Assembly: GCF_025998535.1 (NCBI RefSeq)
Contig: NZ_AP024233.1
Location: forward strand, 3,434,001-3,498,000
Length of the DNA: 64,000 nt
Direction of reading: 5' to 3'
From: Desulfolithobacter dissulfuricans
GTDB taxonomy: Bacteria > Desulfobacterota > Desulfobulbia > Desulfobulbales > Desulfobulbaceae
Shown here: piece after piece, positions 1 to 9,425 of the stretch
Layout: each line of letters opens with the position of its first letter
Position numbering within the stretch: position 1 is the stretch's first letter
Program-made: the position numbers and the translations under genes
The notes under the pieces: model-generated
The model's database searches: none
What the model saw: only the letters and a program-made list of their open reading frames with translations
What the model was told of the DNA's origin: nothing

Positions 1-1158
1 GTCCATGTGCCGTTTTGCGAGCGCAAGTGTCCCTATTGCAGTTTTTTTTCCATTGCCGAAGGCGGCAACAGGGAGCTGCAGCAACGCTATGTCCGCGCAG
101 CCCGAATCCAGATGGAGCGTCTTGCGGCCGGGGCAGGGGAGGAGGAGATATCCCGGCCCCGCACGGTGGACACCATCTTTTTCGGTGGCGGGACACCGGC
201 GGTCCTGCCTGTCCATCTCCTGGCCGACCTGCTCTCCACCAGCCTGGAACTGTTCGATACGCCCGGGGAATCGCTGGAAGTTTCCCTCGAGGTCAATCCC
301 GGCACCGTGGATCGCGACGACCTCCTCTCCCTGCGACGGGCCGGGTTCAACCGCATCTCCATCGGAGTCCAGTCCCTGGACGACGGCGAACTCCGGCGCC
401 TGGGCCGCATCCACGACCGGGCTCAGGCGGAGCAGACGGTGACCTGGGCCCGGCAGGCCGGTTTTTCCAACCTGAGCCTGGACCTGATGTTCGGTCTTCC
501 GGGGCAGGACCTCTGTTCCTGGCGCCGGACCCTGGAGCAGGCCCTGGCACTGAAACCAGACCATCTCTCCATCTATGAGCTGACCCTGGAGGAGAACACG
601 TCCTTTTATCTCCGGGCCAGGCAGGGGGACTTGCATCTGCCCCCGGAAGAGATCATCTGTGAGATGATGGAGTGGACACAAGAGCAAACCGCGGCCGCCG
701 GGTTGCGCCGCTACGAGATATCCAATTATGCCCGGCCTGGTGTTGCCTGTCGCCATAACCTGAAGTACTGGGACAACTCCAGCTATATCGGCATCGGACC
801 CGGGGCGGTATCGTTTCTCGCCAACACCCGGATGGCCGCTATCGAGGACGTGGCCGCCTACTGCCGCCTCCTGCTGGACGGGGGAACCGGAGACGGGTGG
901 CGCCGGGTGTGGGTGGACAGCGAGACCCTGGACCGGCAGGGCCGCTTCCGGGAAACCGTGATCATGGGGCTGCGCCTGGTGCGGGGGGTCTCGCGGACCA
1001 GGTTGCAGGAGCGTTTCGGCCTGGATATCGAGACGTTCTACGGGCCGGTGCTTGAACGGCTCAGGGAGGCCGGCCTGGTGGAATGGGCCGGAGAGTATCT
1101 CCGCCTGACCCCGGCAGGTCTGCGGCTTGCCAACACTGTTATGGCCGAGTTGGTCTAA
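1..1158 (+). CDS. hemW: HemW-like radical SAM protein, 5' end cut by window edge
   Basis: Radical SAM protein of the HemN/HemW family. The frame is open from base 1; a GTG at 7 lies inside the conserved core (H-V-P-F-C), so the true start is upstream of the window. The cluster motif CERKCPYC (CX3CX2C) is followed by GGGTP, the SAM-binding glycine motif, and SIGVQSLDD, both typical of the family. The last ~100 residues match the HemN C-terminal domain (FRETVIMGLRL). HemW is known as a heme-binding protein thought to act as a heme chaperone, and is often misnamed coproporphyrinogen oxidase. The CX3CX2C-F arrangement without the longer N-terminal part of HemN favours HemW. It ends with TAA; no strong terminator is visible before purL. 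Confidence 0.85.
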   Translation, partial: VHVPFCERKCPYCSFFSIAEGGNRELQQRYVRAARIQMERLAAGAGEEEISRPRTVDTIFFGGGTPAVLPVHLLADLLSTSLELFDTPGESLEVSLEVNPGTVDRDDLLSLRRAGFNRISIGVQSLDDGELRRLGRIHDRAQAEQTVTWARQAGFSNLSLDLMFGLPGQDLCSWRRTLEQALALKPDHLSIYELTLEENTSFYLRARQGDLHLPPEEIICEMMEWTQEQTAAAGLRRYEISNYARPGVACRHNLKYWDNSSYIGIGPGAVSFLANTRMAAIEDVAAYCRLLLDGGTGDGWRRVWVDSETLDRQGRFRETVIMGLRLVRGVSRTRLQERFGLDIETFYGPVLERLREAGLVEWAGEYLRLTPAGLRLANTVMAELV

Positions 1159-1388
1159 ATCGGGTACAACCTCAAGTCAGGTGTTTCTGCAGTCGGTACC
1201 TTGCAAAAGGTATATGATTACAGGTAGTTTTTCTTATGGCGTGTTGCCTGTGGCGATATGAAACGCGCCCGGTTTGAGTTACAACAGTTCAATATAGAAA
1301 AAAAATCCAACGGAGAAAAAACGGTCACAGCCGTGGCTCCGGTACCAGGGAAAAAGAATTTCGGGTTCACCACCAAAGGAAAGGGATC

Positions 1389-4300
1389 ATGGGTAGTATT
1401 GTCAGTCAGCTGTATAGAAAAATTGATAGGGATTTCGAATACTGTTTCAACGTGGAGTCCAGTCGCGCTCTTGGCGAAGACGAGCTTGACCGGTTGCGAC
1501 TGCTGCTGGCCGAGGGTTTTCTGCCCGAAACCGTGACCGACATGCCGACCCTGACCGGCGAACGGGTGGTGGAGGTGGGGCCACGGCTCAACTTTGCCAC
1601 TGCCTGGTCCTCCAACATGGTCTCCATCTGCCGGGCCACCGGCCTGGACTGCATCACCAGGATGGAGCGTTCCCGCCGCTACCTGGTCCCGGAGGGCGAG
1701 GATATGGAGGCCTTTGTCCAGGCCCACCACGACCGGATGACCGAGTGCCCTTATCCCGAGCCGCTGACCACCTTCGAGACAGGCATAGAACCGGAACCGG
1801 TCTATGAGGTGGATCTCATGGGCAAGGGACCCGATGCGCTCCTGGAGATCCCGGGCATATCCATGGATGAGCGGGACCGGAATTTCTACTACGACTATTT
1901 TGTCAACAAGCACCACCGCAATCCCACCATTGTCGAGATCATGGATCTCAACAATGCCAATTCCGAGCACTCCCGGCACGGTTTTTTCCGCGGACGCCAG
2001 GTGATCGACGGCCAGGAACAGGAGGAAACCCTGTTCGACCTGGTCACCGACACCCTCAAGGCCAACCCAAAGGGCTCGGTCATCGCCTTCAAGGACAACT
2101 CCAGCGCTGTGCGCGGCTACACTATCTCCACCATCTATCCCCTGCAGCCGGGAGAGCCGTCGCCTTTCAACCCTGTCAGTCCCACCTATCACGTGATCTT
2201 CACCGCCGAAACCCACAACTTTCCCACCGGCGTTGCCCCTTTTCCCGGGGCAGAGACCGGGACCGGGGGCCGGATACGCGACGTCCAGGCCACCGGCAAG
2301 GGCGGTTTTGTTGGCGCCGGCACCGCCGGTTACTGCGTGGCCAACCTCCACATCCCCGGCTACGAGATGGAGTGGGAAGGCGATGAAAACGGCCAGCCGC
2401 TGCCCTGTCCAGACAACCTGGCTTCGGCCCTGGAGATTGAAATCGAGGCCAGTAACGGGGCCTCGGATTACGGCAACAAGTTCGGCGAGCCGCTGATCCA
2501 GGGTTTTACCCGTTCCTTTGACATGCGCTTGCCCTCGGGCGAACGGTGGGGCTTTCTCAAGCCCATCATGTTCACCGGCGGTATCGGCCAGATAGACGAT
2601 CGGCATACGGAAAAGGGTGAAGAACAAAAGGGTATGCTCATTGTCCAGGTGGGCGGACCGGCCTACCGGGTCGGCTTCGGCGGTGGTGCGGCTTCCTCCA
2701 TGCTCCAGGGGGAAAATGTATCCGAGCTGGATTTTGACGCTGTCCAGCGTGGTGACGCCGAGATGGAGCAGAAGATGAACCGGGTCATCCGGGCCTGCAA
2801 CGAGATGGGTGACAAGACGCTTGTTGATGTGATCCATGACCAGGGTGCCGGTGGTCCGGCCAACGTGCTCAAGGAGCTGGTGGAGCATTCCGGCGGCCGG
2901 ATCGAGATCCGCAACATCCGGGTGGGGGATCCCACCATGTCGGTGCTGGAGATTTATGTGGCCGAGTATCAGGAGCGCAACGGCTTCCTGATCCGTCCCG
3001 AAAATATCGAAAAATTCCAGGCTATCTGCGAGCGGGAAAAGGTGGCCTGCGAGGTCCTGGGCGAGGTGACCGGCGACCTGCGCTTCGTGGTTCACGACGA
3101 GCGTGACGATTCCACCCCCGTGGACCTGGAGCTCAACGAACTGCTCGGTGATATCCCGCAGAAGACCTTCACCGACAACCACGTGGATCCCGGCCTGCGC
3201 CCCCTGGAGATTCCCGAGGGACTGCAGGTGCGCGAGGCCCTGCACAACGTGCTGCGGCTCGTTTCAGTGGGTTCCAAGCGGTTTCTGACCAACAAGGTGG
3301 ACCGGGCCGTCACCGGCCTTATTGCCCAGCAGCAGTGCTGCGGTCCGCTGCAGCTCACTGTCAGTGACGTAGCCGTGGTGGCCCAGTCCCACTTCAGCCG
3401 CAGCGGCGGGGCCTTTGCCATCGGTGAGCAGCCGATCAAGATGCTGGTGGATCCGGCAGCCGGGGCGCGGATGGCGGTGGGTGAGTCGCTGACCAACCTG
3501 GTCTGGGCCCGGGTTCGCGATATCGAGGAGATCAAGTGCTCGGCCAACTGGATGTGGGCCCCCAAGCTGCCAGGAGAGGGGGCGGCCATCTATGATGCGG
3601 CCAAGGCCATGCGGGACGTGATGATCCCGCTGGGCATGGCGGTGGACGGCGGCAAGGATTCCCTGTCCATGGCCACCATGATCGGCGAGGAGACAGTCAA
3701 ATCACCCCGGGCCCTGGTTATCTCCGCTTACGGTGCCATGCCTGACATCACCCGGGTGGTGACCCCGGATATCAAAAACCCCGGCTCCACCCTGATCCTT
3801 GTCGATCTGGGGCAGGGCAGGAACCGCCTCGGCGGTACGGCCCTGGCCCAGGTGCTCGGCCAGGTCGGCGACACCTCTCCGGACCTGGACGATCCACTCC
3901 TGGTCCGGCGCGCCTTTGAGGCGGTGCAGGAATGCCTGGACCGGGACCTGCTACTCTCGGGCCACGACCGCAGCGACGGTGGATTGATCACCACGGTCCT
4001 GGAGATGGCCTTTGCCGGCAACTGCGGCCTGAATCTGGAACTGGAAGGCCCGGGCTCTGCCCTGGAGCAACTTTTTGCCGAGGAGCTGGGTCTGGTCATG
4101 GAATGTGATGATCCTGCCGCGGTTCAGGCGGTGTTCTCGGCCAGAGAGGTTCCGGTAACTATCCTGGGCCGCAGCCAGGCCGACAAACAGGTACGCATCC
4201 GGGTCAACGGGGAAACTGTCCTCGACGAGGATATGCGCGAGCTGCGCCAGTGGTGGGAGGAGACCTCCTATCAGCTGGAACGGCTGCAGGTGAATCCGGC

Positions 4301-5204
4301 CTGCGCCGACGAGGAACGGGAAACCATCTATGACCGCAGTGGGCCATCCTACCAGCTTCCCTTTACTCCTGAGCCGGCCCCGGCCTCTCTCCTGCAGGCC
4401 GCGAAAAAGCCTAAAGTGGCCATCCTCCGGGACGAGGGGTCCAACTCGGACCGGGAGATGACCTCGGCCTTCTATGCCGCCGGATTTGAGCCCTGGGATA
4501 TCACCATGACCGACTTGCTGAGTGGCCGGGTGGACCTGGAGGGTTTCCGCGGCCTGGCGGCGGTGGGCGGCTTTTCCTATGCCGATGTCCCGGAATCGGC
4601 CAAGGGCTGGGCGGCGACCATCCTCTTCAACGAACGGCTGCAGAAGATGTTCCAGGGGTTCTATGAGCGGCCCGATACCTTCACCCTGGGGATCTGCAAC
4701 GGCTGCCAGCTTTTCGGGCTCATGGGCTGGGTGCCCTGGCAGGGACTGGATGCCGGGCAGCAGCCCCGCTTTGTCCGTAATGTCTCGGGCCGGTTCGAAT
4801 CCCGCTGGGTGACGGTCAGGGTTCAGGACAGCCCGGCCATCATGTTGCGTGGCATGGAGGAGCTGGTCTTCGGTATCCATGTGGATCACGGGGAAGGGCG
4901 GCTTCATTTCCCGGATGCAAACGTGCACGCACAGGTCCTGGAACAGAACCTGGTCCCGGTGGTGTACGTGGACGACTCGGGCACGCCCACCGAGCGCTAT
5001 CCCTTCAATCCCAACGGCTCGCCGGGTGGCCTGGCCGGGCTCTGTTCGCCCGACGGCCGCCACCTGGCCATGATGCCCCATCCGGAGCGGGCCTTTCTGC
5101 CCTGGCAGTGCCACTGGCTGCCCATGTCCATGAAAAAGGATCTGGAAGTCTCGCCCTGGCTGCAGATGTTCAGAAACGCCTATTCCTGGTGTATGGAAGG
5201 GTAA
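1389..5204 (+). CDS. purL: Phosphoribosylformylglycinamidine synthase, single-chain form
   Basis: Catalyses the ATP- and glutamine-dependent conversion of FGAR to FGAM in purine synthesis. At 1271 aa it is the large single-chain type (E. coli PurL is about 1295 aa), with synthetase and glutaminase in one polypeptide, unlike the split PurL/PurQ/PurS system. The middle region carries the AIRS-like repeats (for example TAETHNFPTGVAPFPGAETG). The C-terminal class I amidotransferase domain begins near residue 1010 (KVAILRDEGSNSDREM), with the nucleophile Cys at about 1103 in GICNGCQ and the HPER motif near 1231. The start ATG follows an AAGGAAAGGG ribosome site. A poor hairpin and a T8 run (5234-5241) after the stop may end transcription. 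Confidence 0.95.
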   Translation: MGSIVSQLYRKIDRDFEYCFNVESSRALGEDELDRLRLLLAEGFLPETVTDMPTLTGERVVEVGPRLNFATAWSSNMVSICRATGLDCITRMERSRRYLVPEGEDMEAFVQAHHDRMTECPYPEPLTTFETGIEPEPVYEVDLMGKGPDALLEIPGISMDERDRNFYYDYFVNKHHRNPTIVEIMDLNNANSEHSRHGFFRGRQVIDGQEQEETLFDLVTDTLKANPKGSVIAFKDNSSAVRGYTISTIYPLQPGEPSPFNPVSPTYHVIFTAETHNFPTGVAPFPGAETGTGGRIRDVQATGKGGFVGAGTAGYCVANLHIPGYEMEWEGDENGQPLPCPDNLASALEIEIEASNGASDYGNKFGEPLIQGFTRSFDMRLPSGERWGFLKPIMFTGGIGQIDDRHTEKGEEQKGMLIVQVGGPAYRVGFGGGAASSMLQGENVSELDFDAVQRGDAEMEQKMNRVIRACNEMGDKTLVDVIHDQGAGGPANVLKELVEHSGGRIEIRNIRVGDPTMSVLEIYVAEYQERNGFLIRPENIEKFQAICEREKVACEVLGEVTGDLRFVVHDERDDSTPVDLELNELLGDIPQKTFTDNHVDPGLRPLEIPEGLQVREALHNVLRLVSVGSKRFLTNKVDRAVTGLIAQQQCCGPLQLTVSDVAVVAQSHFSRSGGAFAIGEQPIKMLVDPAAGARMAVGESLTNLVWARVRDIEEIKCSANWMWAPKLPGEGAAIYDAAKAMRDVMIPLGMAVDGGKDSLSMATMIGEETVKSPRALVISAYGAMPDITRVVTPDIKNPGSTLILVDLGQGRNRLGGTALAQVLGQVGDTSPDLDDPLLVRRAFEAVQECLDRDLLLSGHDRSDGGLITTVLEMAFAGNCGLNLELEGPGSALEQLFAEELGLVMECDDPAAVQAVFSAREVPVTILGRSQADKQVRIRVNGETVLDEDMRELRQWWEETSYQLERLQVNPACADEERETIYDRSGPSYQLPFTPEPAPASLLQAAKKPKVAILRDEGSNSDREMTSAFYAAGFEPWDITMTDLLSGRVDLEGFRGLAAVGGFSYADVPESAKGWAATILFNERLQKMFQGFYERPDTFTLGICNGCQLFGLMGWVPWQGLDAGQQPRFVRNVSGRFESRWVTVRVQDSPAIMLRGMEELVFGIHVDHGEGRLHFPDANVHAQVLEQNLVPVVYVDDSGTPTERYPFNPNGSPGGLAGLCSPDGRHLAMMPHPERAFLPWQCHWLPMSMKKDLEVSPWLQMFRNAYSWCMEG

Positions 5205-5287
5205 GTCGCGCCCGGGCAGGGTGGCCCAGGCTGTTTTTTTTGACAGTCAGGGGTTGCCTGTCCTTTACCTGAAACTGGAAACCGGTC

Positions 5288-7813
5288 ATGCGTCGATTCG
5301 CTGGTCTTCTCCTGCTGATCCTGGTTGTGGCCGGCGGCGTGCTCTGGCTGGAGCGCGCCCGGCTGGTCTCCTCCCTGGCGACCAGCCTCCTCGGGCGGGC
5401 CGGGTTTTCCCGGGTCCAGGTGGTGGTCTCGGACCTGGACTCCACCTCGTTTTCCATCGACCGGCTGCGCCTCACCGCGGTTGTACCCGGCGGTAGCCTT
5501 CATCTCCGGCTCAGCGGCCTGTACGCCACCTATCGGCCGAACACTGTATGGAAGAGGAAACGGCTTGAGCAGGTCACCGTCCGCTCGGCCATTCTCGAGT
5601 TTCAGCCCCGGGCAACCACCTCGACCCGGGAGCCCATGGATCTCTCCGGTCTCCGGACCCTGATCCGGGGTGGCTGGCTGGAGCGGCTTCCCCTGCAATA
5701 CCTCCGTATCGACCGTCTTGTTTTCCGCGGTCTGCCCGGTCTGCCTCCTGGCAACCTGGTGGTCAACCTCACTATCCGCCATGACCCAGGCCGTCTCTCA
5801 GCCGATGTCGCCCTGCCATCCATCCGCCGCAACCTCCACCTTTCCCTGGCCAGGGAGCAGGGGCTGGAAGTCCGGCTGATTCTCAAGTCCCGCTATCATC
5901 CCGCCGTCACCCTGGCCCTTCAGGAAGAGCAGGGTGAGCGACTTGCATTTGTCTGGCAGGGAAACCTGGACGCGGTCCGGGAATGGCTTGCACCGCTCTA
6001 TCCTCTGCCCCCTCTTGGTGGCGATTTCCAGGGCCAGGCGAGCCTGCCGCTCGCTCCCGGCTCCGGGTTGGCGCTCCGGGTCGATACCCGGGCCGACAAG
6101 CTGCAGGTACCAGGTTTTGATATCGGCTCCCTCAACCTGGTCGGAACCCTGGAGTTCACCGGTAAAGAGAAAGAGGATTTCGGGATCAGGTTTGGCCGTG
6201 ACCTGCATCTCGAGCTCCAGGATCTGCGCCGATCCGCTCTTCATATAGGCCGGGTCAGTCTGGGCCTGGCCGGGCGGGTGGAACGGATTGACGGCCACTG
6301 GCAGGTGCGACTGGATCCGGAGAACCACTGGCAGGTCACAGGGCTGACCCGGGATAAACTGGAGCTGGCCAGGGTCACGGTCCGACCAAGTCTTCGGCTA
6401 GCCCTGGAGGACAAGCAGTGGCACCTTGAGCTGGGCCAGGATTTCCAGGTCCAGGCCTCGGGGTGCCGACTGGACACTCTCCGGGCCGATGAGTTGCGGC
6501 TCTACCCGGCACAGGACGCCAGTATCCTCTGGGCAACCGGATCACCGTTTTCCTGGCAGGTGGCATCCTCCAGCTGGATGTTGGGCACGACCGGCGCTGG
6601 CCGCGCACCATGGCAGGTTCAGGCGGCCGAGCCCCTGGATATTCGAATCGATGTTCTGGAAGGTACGGGTAGTTCCTGGAAAGTAGAGGCAGCTATCCGC
6701 AGTCCGCAGTTGTCCATCGGCGGGCCTTATGCCACAACCCTGACGAATCTTGAAGGCACCTTCCGGGGCGATGACCGCCACCTCCTTTTCGAGATGGCTC
6801 TGTCGCCGGAGCTCCTGCCGGGAAGGCTGGTCATGACCCTGGACCTGGAATCGAAAACCGGGCGGACGCACGGCGAGTTCAGGACAACGGAGCCCATTGT
6901 TCCCGCTCAGGACAGTCCACTCAGCCGTCTGGTCACTCCCTGGCCGGTACCTGTGGATCTGGTGCAGGGGGAACTGAAGCTCGATGGCGTCTTTTCGCGT
7001 ACTCCGGCCGCCGGATCGCGGTGCACCACCAGTGTCAGAATCTCTGGCGGCAAAGGTGTGGTCGGCAAGGGAATTCATTTTTCTGGCCTGGATCAGGAAG
7101 TGCGGCTGCGTCTGGTTCCCGGGCCCGCCACCCTGCGGCCCGGTTCGGTGCGCTGCGAAAAAATTGTGCTGCCGGGAAGGATCGAGCTGACTGGAGTGGA
7201 GGCCTTCACAGAGCTGCAGACCGGGAAGGACGGCGGCCTGGAGCTGGTCCTTGAAAACCTGCATGCCACGCTTTTCAACGGGCTTATAACCACCCCGCGG
7301 ATCACCTATGTCCTGGATAACCGTTCGGCTGATTTCACCCTGACCCTGCGTCATCTGGATCTGGAAGAGATCCTCAAAGTCTACCCGGTATCCGACCTGC
7401 AGGTGCGCGGCCGGGTCGGCGGCCTGCTGCCGGTGCGGCTCCGGGGCAGCGAGGTAACTGTTACTGACGGGCGGCTGGTTGCCGAGCCCCCGGGCGGAGA
7501 GATCAGGTACCGGCCCCGGAATTCCGGGGTAAGCGACCAGGGGCTCACCGGGATTACCCTCAGGGCCCTGAGGGAACTCCATTACCGGGACCTGGAAATC
7601 GAAGTCGGTTATCTCCCGGACGGAACCCTGGATCTCAACTTCCATTTCAAGGGCACCAGCCCGGAACTGGATGCCCGCCGGCCGGTGCATCTCAATATAA
7701 ACACCAGTCAGAATCTGCTTTCTCTCCTGCGGAGTCTGCGCTATACAGAAGAGATAGACACGGATATATCCAGACGGGTTGAAGAGGGGTACGGCAATGG
7801 TCAGGAGCGCTGA
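5288..7813 (+). CDS. ydbH: YdbH family AsmA-like intermembrane transport protein
   Basis: 841-aa protein with one N-terminal membrane anchor (residues about 4-20) followed by a long beta-rich periplasmic region typical of AsmA-like bridge proteins. The C-terminal part (QVRGRVGGLLPVRLRGSEV, then NTSQNLLSLLRSLR) matches the YdbH/'dicarboxylate transport' family signature. In E. coli, YdbH is one of three redundant AsmA-like proteins (with TamB and YhdP) that move phospholipids to the outer membrane. The next two genes are ynbE and ydbL, the same order as in E. coli, which strongly supports the call. ATG is 83 bases after purL. Function here is inferred from the family and the gene order. Confidence 0.8.
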   Translation: MRRFAGLLLLILVVAGGVLWLERARLVSSLATSLLGRAGFSRVQVVVSDLDSTSFSIDRLRLTAVVPGGSLHLRLSGLYATYRPNTVWKRKRLEQVTVRSAILEFQPRATTSTREPMDLSGLRTLIRGGWLERLPLQYLRIDRLVFRGLPGLPPGNLVVNLTIRHDPGRLSADVALPSIRRNLHLSLAREQGLEVRLILKSRYHPAVTLALQEEQGERLAFVWQGNLDAVREWLAPLYPLPPLGGDFQGQASLPLAPGSGLALRVDTRADKLQVPGFDIGSLNLVGTLEFTGKEKEDFGIRFGRDLHLELQDLRRSALHIGRVSLGLAGRVERIDGHWQVRLDPENHWQVTGLTRDKLELARVTVRPSLRLALEDKQWHLELGQDFQVQASGCRLDTLRADELRLYPAQDASILWATGSPFSWQVASSSWMLGTTGAGRAPWQVQAAEPLDIRIDVLEGTGSSWKVEAAIRSPQLSIGGPYATTLTNLEGTFRGDDRHLLFEMALSPELLPGRLVMTLDLESKTGRTHGEFRTTEPIVPAQDSPLSRLVTPWPVPVDLVQGELKLDGVFSRTPAAGSRCTTSVRISGGKGVVGKGIHFSGLDQEVRLRLVPGPATLRPGSVRCEKIVLPGRIELTGVEAFTELQTGKDGGLELVLENLHATLFNGLITTPRITYVLDNRSADFTLTLRHLDLEEILKVYPVSDLQVRGRVGGLLPVRLRGSEVTVTDGRLVAEPPGGEIRYRPRNSGVSDQGLTGITLRALRELHYRDLEIEVGYLPDGTLDLNFHFKGTSPELDARRPVHLNINTSQNLLSLLRSLRYTEEIDTDISRRVEEGYGNGQER

Positions 7814-7884
7814 CCTGCAACCCGGAACAAGGCTAATGGCAGCCTTGAAAAATTAGGATTTTCGTTTGAAATCAAGGCATGTGA

Positions 7885-7931
7885 AAAATTTTACCGCAGG
7901 CATCTAGCTGATATTCCGAGGATAAAATTTT
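7885..7931. repeat. AT-rich inverted repeat between ydbH and ynbE
   Basis: A perfect 9-base inverted repeat, AAAATTTTA at 7885-7893 and TAAAATTTT at 7923-7931, spaced by 29 bases. It sits in a 188-base AT-rich gap between ydbH and ynbE that stands out from the GC-rich surroundings. It could be a regulatory or processing structure, or the edge of a dispersed repeat; nothing in the sequence decides. Confidence 0.4.
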
Positions 7932-8001
7932 GAGCATAACGCTGAGATCAGGCGAAAAGACAATTTTTCTCGGTCGCCTAATGTTGAGACGAGGGATCAT
8001 A

Positions 8002-8196
8002 ATGCTGCATTACAAAAGATACACCTGTCTTTTCTGCCTGGTCGCTCTGGCGGCGGGATGTTCGCCCACCGTGCGGGTGGAAGCGCCCCGGGAACCGATC
8101 ACCATCAATATGAATATCAAGATCGAGCATCAGATCCGGGTGAAGATCGACCGGGAAATCGACCAGGTTCTCAGCGAAGACAGTGGTCTGTTCTGA
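8002..8196 (+). CDS. ynbE: YnbE-like lipoprotein
   Basis: Small outer-membrane lipoprotein, 64 aa. The signal peptide (hydrophobic residues about 8-19) ends in the lipobox LAAGC. The mature part (TINMNIKIEHQIRVKIDREID) is the conserved YnbE core. In E. coli YnbE forms multimers in the outer membrane and binds YdbH to complete a periplasm-spanning bridge. In-frame starts also exist at 7930 (TTG) and 7981; I chose the ATG at 8002 because a GAGGG ribosome site precedes it and the signal peptide then has normal length. Confidence 0.8.
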   Translation: MLHYKRYTCLFCLVALAAGCSPTVRVEAPREPITINMNIKIEHQIRVKIDREIDQVLSEDSGLF

Positions 8197-8249
8197 TACG
8201 TTATTGCCGCCGATACAGGCGGAAAGCAGGAAATAATCGGAGGTTGCAC

Positions 8250-8636
8250 ATGAAACATCTGTTCAGACATCTTTCCATCGCAGGCCATGGCCACACTTCC
8301 CGGCTGCTGTCCGGACTGGCGGCCCTGCTGCTGGTCGTCTCCATCATGCTGCTGGCCGGACCGGGGCTGGCCATCGACCTGCAGAGCGCCAAGGATCAGG
8401 GACTGGTGGGGGAAACACCTTCCGGCTATCTGGAAGCGGTGGGAACGCCGACCGCGGAGGTTGCCAGCCTGGTTACGACTATCAACGAAAAACGACGGGC
8501 CAGGTATCTGGAGATAGCCAAAAAAAACGGCACCGACCTGGCGGTGGTGGAAAAGCTGGCCGGTAAAAAGGCCATTGAAAAGACCCGGCCAGGCAACTAC
8601 ATCAAGGTCAACGGCAAGTGGGTCCGGAAAAAATAG
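8250..8636 (+). CDS. ydbL: YdbL family periplasmic protein (DUF1318)
   Basis: 128-aa exported protein: positively charged N-terminus, a membrane-spanning signal segment at residues about 25-45 ending GLAID, then the DUF1318 core with alternating charged helices (TTINEKRRARYLEIAKKNG and KNG-TDLAVVEKLAGKKAIEKT). The tail KVNGKWVRKK is typical. In E. coli YdbL is a periplasmic partner proposed to control assembly of the YdbH-YnbE bridge. It is the third gene of a conserved ydbH-ynbE-ydbL order and is followed at once by a terminator. The ATG at 8250 has a CGGAGG site seven bases upstream. The signal peptide is longer than usual. Confidence 0.8.
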   Translation: MKHLFRHLSIAGHGHTSRLLSGLAALLLVVSIMLLAGPGLAIDLQSAKDQGLVGETPSGYLEAVGTPTAEVASLVTTINEKRRARYLEIAKKNGTDLAVVEKLAGKKAIEKTRPGNYIKVNGKWVRKK

Positions 8637-8658
8637 ACGTCCCTGCCCGGACGTTTCG

Positions 8659-8697
8659 AACGCGGCGACATGGACTGGTTCCATGGCCGCGTTTTTT
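8659..8697 (+). terminator. Rho-independent terminator of the ydb operon
   Basis: Stem AACGCGGC (8659-8666) pairs with GCCGCGTT (8686-8693), extended inside by CATGG/CCATG, and runs into a T6 tract. It lies 23 bases after the ydbL stop. Confidence 0.85.
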
Positions 8698-8699
8698 AG

Positions 8700-8721
8700 T
8701 TTGCCCGGCATGGCGGGCAAA
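8700..8721. repeat. Perfect hairpin between terminator and intron
   Basis: TTTGCCCG (8700-8707) and CGGGCAAA (8714-8721) form a perfect 8-bp stem with a 6-base loop, two bases after the ydb terminator and eight bases before the proposed intron 5' end. It may be the insertion target for the intron, or part of an old bidirectional terminator for the convergent eamA gene. Confidence 0.6.
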
Positions 8722-9425
8722 CCCAGCCTGTGTTAAGCAGGCGTCACCCTGACCAGGGGAAGACAATCCGAATCGTAAGGGCGTTGCTGGTAACGGCAGG
8801 GTCTGAAGGAAGCGATAGGAAGTGAGCGGCACATAGCGCAAGCGAACCTGATTCGGCGTATCAGGAGGGTAAGCGTCCTAAATAGCGCGAAGCCCGATAC
8901 CTGGTCAGTCCTGATACGTGATTGAGGATGTGGTCGCTCACAGGGAGTTCGCCTTAACCGGGGAAGCCTTGCACTGTTTCCGCATTAAGCGGAAAAAGAG
9001 AAGCACAAGGAGAAATCCAAGGCGGATCGAAGCGGTGTGAGGTGGCAGATGATTCCGTAGTAGTGATGAAATTCCGGCCTGTGAAGCCTGGTAACAGTGT
9101 GGAGGATAAAACCGGGATGACCCAACGGCCTGGTTCGTTGGGGGCAGTTATGAGCCAAAAGCCATATCTGTTGCGAAGGGATGAAGTTTATTTGAAGGTT
9201 TTCCGGAATCTATGGACACCTGGCAGACTGAACACAAGCCGTCCGACGGGACGGGGCACGCTATCGGCGGTATGCCGTGACAGGTCCTCTGCCGATTTTG
9301 GCCGTTCATCGGAGTAGATGGGAGTGTTGATCGTATATTGCCCATGAGGATAGAAAGCGGTCGCGCCCATTGAAGAACCGAAGTCTCCACGTGGAAATAG
9401 AGGAAGGGAAACGCAGGACAGGAGC

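Noticed and set aside
1218-3245. A 675-codon open frame on the minus strand
   Set aside because: It is opposite purL, which has full family signatures; the minus frame shows no domain and arises from GC-rich codon bias.
8700-8730. Assignment of the intron to class C from the hairpin alone
   Set aside because: I found no EBS1 that pairs with CAGCCT upstream of the proposed 5' end, so the class and exact edge are left open.
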